A stretch of 64,000 nt of DNA from Burkholderia puraquae (GTDB taxonomy: Bacteria > Pseudomonadota > Gammaproteobacteria > Burkholderiales > Burkholderiaceae): assembly GCF_002099195.1 (NCBI RefSeq), contig NZ_NBYX01000014.1:156213-220212 (forward strand), read 5' to 3'. Position numbers and translations under genes: made by a program. This document shows, piece by piece, positions 61,280 through 64,000 of the stretch (positions are counted from its first letter, which is position 1; every line of letters starts with the position of its first letter). The notes under the pieces are model-generated. The model had not been told where the DNA came from and searched no databases. It saw only the letters and a list, made by a program, of their open reading frames with translations.

Positions 61280-62312
61280 AGTGACCGCAACGCAACCCGC
61301 CGGCCGCGCGCGGCAGCGCGGCTCGGTTGCGCTGTTCTTCCTGCTGTTCCTGATTCCGCTGCTGTCGTTCGGCGCACTGGCGATCGACATCGCGTGGGTG
61401 GCCACGGTGAAGAACCAGTTGCAGAACGCGGCCGATGCGGCGGCGCTCGCGGGGGCCGACGCGATGATGTCGCCGAGCGGCGGCGCGTTGAACTGGTCGC
61501 AGGCCGCGCCGGCGGCGAACGGCGTGATCGCGCAGAACTCGGCGGCCGGTGCGGCGCTATCGACCGGCACGGTGACCACCGGGTACTGGAACGTCACGCG
61601 CAGCCCCGCATCGATGCAGCCGACGACCATCACGCCCGGCCAGTACGACGTGCCGGCGGTGCAGGTGACCGTGTCGCGTGCGCCCGGCGTGAACGGCGGC
61701 TCGATTCCGCTGCTGCTCGGCGGGCTGTTGGGGATACCGGATGCATCCGGCAGCGCGACCGCCGTGGCGGTGCTGGCAGCGCCGGGCGGGGTCGCGGCCG
61801 GCGGGCTGTTTCCGATCGCGATCGACCAGTGCGTGTACAACCAGTACTGGAACGCGGCGACCAACCAGCCGCTGATCAATCCGCTGACGGGGCAGCCGTA
61901 TGAATTCTCGATCACGAACGGCCAGACCTACGGCCTGCTGTGCATGGGCGGCCAGTGGACGTCGTTCCAGTCGACTGCGAGCGACACGACGACGATGGGC
62001 GGCCTGATGGTGACCGGCAATCCGACGACGCTCAACATTGGCGACAGCATCAATCTCGCGACCGGTGTGAAGGCGACGCTCTACACGTCGGTGCCGGTCG
62101 GCACGACGGTGGTGCTCCCGGTCGTCACGCAGACGTCGAGCAGCACCACCGTACCGATCGTCGCGTTCGCTGCGTTCCGTATCGATGTGTCGCTGGGCGG
62201 GACGTACAAGTACATCCAGGGCCACTTCGTCGCCGGCGTGAAGATGACGGGCGTCGCGACCGGCGTCGGGCCGTACTACGGCGTCTACGTGCCGCCGCGG
62301 CTCGCGTTGTAA
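61272..62312 (+). CDS. TadG-like pilus protein
   Basis: A 346-residue protein with the Tad N-terminal helix (GSVALFFLLFLIPLLSFGAL followed by AIDIAWVATVKNQLQNAADAA), characteristic of TadG-type proteins. The rest is secreted and rich in Gly, Thr, Val and Ala. There is no von Willebrand A domain, which longer TadG proteins have. It overlaps tadE by eight bases and the convergent GT87-like gene by 28 bases at its 3' end. Confidence 0.85.
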   Translation: MNEVTATQPAGRARQRGSVALFFLLFLIPLLSFGALAIDIAWVATVKNQLQNAADAAALAGADAMMSPSGGALNWSQAAPAANGVIAQNSAAGAALSTGTVTTGYWNVTRSPASMQPTTITPGQYDVPAVQVTVSRAPGVNGGSIPLLLGGLLGIPDASGSATAVAVLAAPGGVAAGGLFPIAIDQCVYNQYWNAATNQPLINPLTGQPYEFSITNGQTYGLLCMGGQWTSFQSTASDTTTMGGLMVTGNPTTLNIGDSINLATGVKATLYTSVPVGTTVVLPVVTQTSSSTTVPIVAFAAFRIDVSLGGTYKYIQGHFVAGVKMTGVATGVGPYYGVYVPPRLAL

Positions 62313-63544
62313 GCGCCGGGTCCCGCGCCGGCCCGGCGCAGCAGCACGAGCAGCGCGAACAGTGTCACGGCCGGGCCGATCTGCGGCCATTGCAGCCACG
62401 GGTTCAGGTATTCGACGATCGGCAGCAGCCACATGAGCGCGATCGCGGTCTGCTCGCCGCGCAGCCAGCCGTCCTGCCAGCCGATCGCCAGCATGCACGC
62501 GATCGCGATGCCGAGCCAGGCGAGCTCGTAGTGCCATACGTACGGGTTGGCCGCGAGCGTCGCGACCGCCAGCACCGCCGCGCGCAAGCGAATGTCGCGC
62601 GAGCGGGTCCACACGAGGCAGGCGGCCGCGATCGCCAGCGCCGCGATGCACGCTTGCGCGGCATACGCGAGGCCAGGCGGCAGGCCCGCGAGGCGGAACG
62701 CGGCGAACGGCGCCGGCGACGCGAGCCAGAACACCACGCCTTGCTCGAGAAGGAGCGACCGCGCGAGCGCGGTGCCCGCGACGAACAGGCGTAGCGACTC
62801 GACGCCGCAGACCAGGACGCTCAACGCGACGAACGCGGTGGTGGCGAGCGCGGCCCACGCGATCGTGCGCCATGCGCGGGTGGCGACCAGCACGAACGGG
62901 AACAGCAGCGCCAGTTGCGGCTTGGCCGACAGCAGGCCGATGCAGAGGCCGGCCCATATCGGCCGACGGTCCGCCCAGCAGACGGCCAGTGCCGCGCACG
63001 ACGCGGTCAGGAACGCGTTCTGCCCGAACATCCCGGTGACGAACACGCACGGGGCGGCGACCAGCGCGAACCCGCCGACGCGCGACGCACCGGGGATCGC
63101 GCCGAGGCCCGCTACGCGCGAGGCGGCAAAACCGAACACGGCGACGCCGAACGCGACGAACAGCGGATAGCCGATTGCATAAGGCAGCAGCGCCAGCGGC
63201 GTCACGAGCAGCAGGTTGGTGGGCGGGTACAGCCACGCGACGAGGTCTTCGCGGCGGAACTGCGGGAACAGTTCCGCCGCCAGCCGCGAGAAGGTCGGCA
63301 AATCGTACGCTTGCCACGGCGAGCCGTGCAGCATCACGTACGACGCCGACCAGAACACCGCGTAGTCGGGGCCCGGGCGCGACAGCGCGGTGGCGGGCGC
63401 GTGACGGACGACGGCTACCCAGATCGCGAGGAACAGCGCGTAGCATGCGAGCGCGACCGCACTGTACGCAACGACGCGCCGGGGTGTCAGCCACGCGCGG
63501 ACGGGATGGTCTGCCGATCGTATCGATTGCCGGGGGAGATCCAT
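62285..63544 (-). CDS. DUF2029 / GT87-like membrane glycosyltransferase
   Basis: A 419-residue polytopic membrane protein with about ten hydrophobic segments. GPDYAVFWSASYVMLHGSPW after the first helix, with the paired acidic site, and WLYPPTNLLLVTPLALLPYA are characteristic of the GT87 (DUF2029) polyprenyl-phosphate mannosyltransferase-like group; SAKPQLALLFPFVLVA is in the expected later position. It could add sugars from a lipid-linked donor. The partial GT2 enzyme directly upstream on the same strand could make such a donor. The C-terminal codons overlap tadG. Confidence 0.87.
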   Translation of the reverse strand: MDLPRQSIRSADHPVRAWLTPRRVVAYSAVALACYALFLAIWVAVVRHAPATALSRPGPDYAVFWSASYVMLHGSPWQAYDLPTFSRLAAELFPQFRREDLVAWLYPPTNLLLVTPLALLPYAIGYPLFVAFGVAVFGFAASRVAGLGAIPGASRVGGFALVAAPCVFVTGMFGQNAFLTASCAALAVCWADRRPIWAGLCIGLLSAKPQLALLFPFVLVATRAWRTIAWAALATTAFVALSVLVCGVESLRLFVAGTALARSLLLEQGVVFWLASPAPFAAFRLAGLPPGLAYAAQACIAALAIAAACLVWTRSRDIRLRAAVLAVATLAANPYVWHYELAWLGIAIACMLAIGWQDGWLRGEQTAIALMWLLPIVEYLNPWLQWPQIGPAVTLFALLVLLRRAGAGPGAYNASRGGT

Positions 63545-63559
63545 GCGTCGTGTGCGTGG

Positions 63560-64000
63560 TTACTTGGCGGACGCTTTCCGCGCACCGTGGCCGGCGGCCG
63601 CGGGCAGCGCCGTCCGGCGGCGGGCCGCATGCGTGCGCTTGAGCGGGAACTGCAGCAGCTTCGATGCCGGATGCGCGGCGGCGTCCCGCTGCGCGTGATA
63701 GCGCCGCCGCACGAGATAGACCGGGCGTTGTTTCGACTCGTGATAGATGCGGCCGAGGTATTCGCCGATCACGCCGATGCCGATCAGCTGGATGCCGCCG
63801 ACGAACAGCATCACGGAGATCAGCGACGCGTAGCCGTGCACGGGGTTGCCGAACAGCAGCGTGCGCATGACGATGAACGTGCCGTAGATGAACGAGAGGG
63901 CGGCGAATGCGAGGCCGATGTAGGTCCACACGCGCAGCGGCACGGTGCTGAAGCTGGTGATGCCTTCGAGCGCGAAGTTCCAGCGCCGCCATCCGGAGAA
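63560..64000 (-). CDS. GT2-family glycosyltransferase, C-terminal part (runs off the window)
   Basis: Only the last 146 residues are present; the start lies beyond 64000. The sequence WRRWNFALEGITSFSTVPLR leads into two transmembrane helices (VWTYIGLAFAALSFIYGTFI and LISVMLFVGGIQLIGIGVIG) and EYLGRIYHESKQRPVYLVRR, the standard ending of polyprenyl-phosphate glycosyltransferases such as GtrB/DPM1-like enzymes. A basic 50-residue tail is unusual. It is 15 bases upstream of the GT87-like gene on the same strand, so the two form a pair. Confidence 0.88.
   Translation of the reverse strand, partial: FSGWRRWNFALEGITSFSTVPLRVWTYIGLAFAALSFIYGTFIVMRTLLFGNPVHGYASLISVMLFVGGIQLIGIGVIGEYLGRIYHESKQRPVYLVRRRYHAQRDAAAHPASKLLQFPLKRTHAARRRTALPAAAGHGARKASAK

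Overview
The window is GC-rich DNA (high GC at third codon positions) with typical Burkholderia content: a lysine/alanine-tailed HU-like protein, a 16-strand porin, LysR/SDR pairs, a Tad pilus locus and sulfonate-type transporters. I read it as chromosomal DNA of a Burkholderia species, probably of the cepacia complex. That assignment rests on recognised protein families and gene order only.

Layout. 0.3-5.4 kb: an HU-like nucleoid protein, an AadA-like aminoglycoside nucleotidyltransferase, a nine-copy ATCGGC repeat, a PhnB/VOC protein, a porin and a YihY-family membrane protein. 5.5-14.8 kb: a formate dehydrogenase and selenocysteine module. Formate dehydrogenase-N (fdnG with an in-frame UGA at 6125, fdnH, fdnI) is followed by the maturation factor fdhE, selA, selB and tRNA-Sec (selC). 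Apart from selD, everything needed to decode the UGA lies within 9.2 kb. 15.1-16.3 kb: decayed genes, namely a class III cyclase fragment and a tandem-HTH LuxR regulator, each broken at a homopolymer. 16.5-23.8 kb: a same-strand cluster that matches no described system I know. It encodes an 11-repeat glycine-rich protein, a subtilase without a signal peptide, an RNase T2-fold protein lacking all catalytic histidines, two multi-pass membrane proteins, a GH19 endolysin-type hydrolase and an unknown protein. This is the best candidate for an undescribed system.

24.2-32.4 kb: housekeeping and accessory metabolism, with a Nudix hydrolase, an NCS2 purine permease, two LysR/SDR divergent pairs, an ABM monooxygenase and an iron-type alcohol dehydrogenase. 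33.1-39.6 kb: amino-acid decarboxylase acid-stress genes. A SpeC-type ornithine decarboxylase is divergent from an AdiA-type decarboxylase followed by a PotE-type antiporter. 39.6-50.9 kb: another LysR, a glycolipid-binding-like protein, two orphan solute-binding proteins, DUF427, and a minus-strand operon of binding protein, two permeases, ATPase and two TauD-like dioxygenases for organosulfur scavenging.

51.8-62.3 kb: a nearly complete Tad/Flp pilus operon (flp, prepilin peptidase, cpaB, cpaC, cpaD-like, cpaE, cpaF, tadB, tadC, tadD, tadE, tadG-like) with coupled start/stop overlaps and a good sigma70-like promoter upstream of flp. The window ends in a convergent GT87-like gene and the 3' part of a GT2 glycosyltransferase that runs off the edge.
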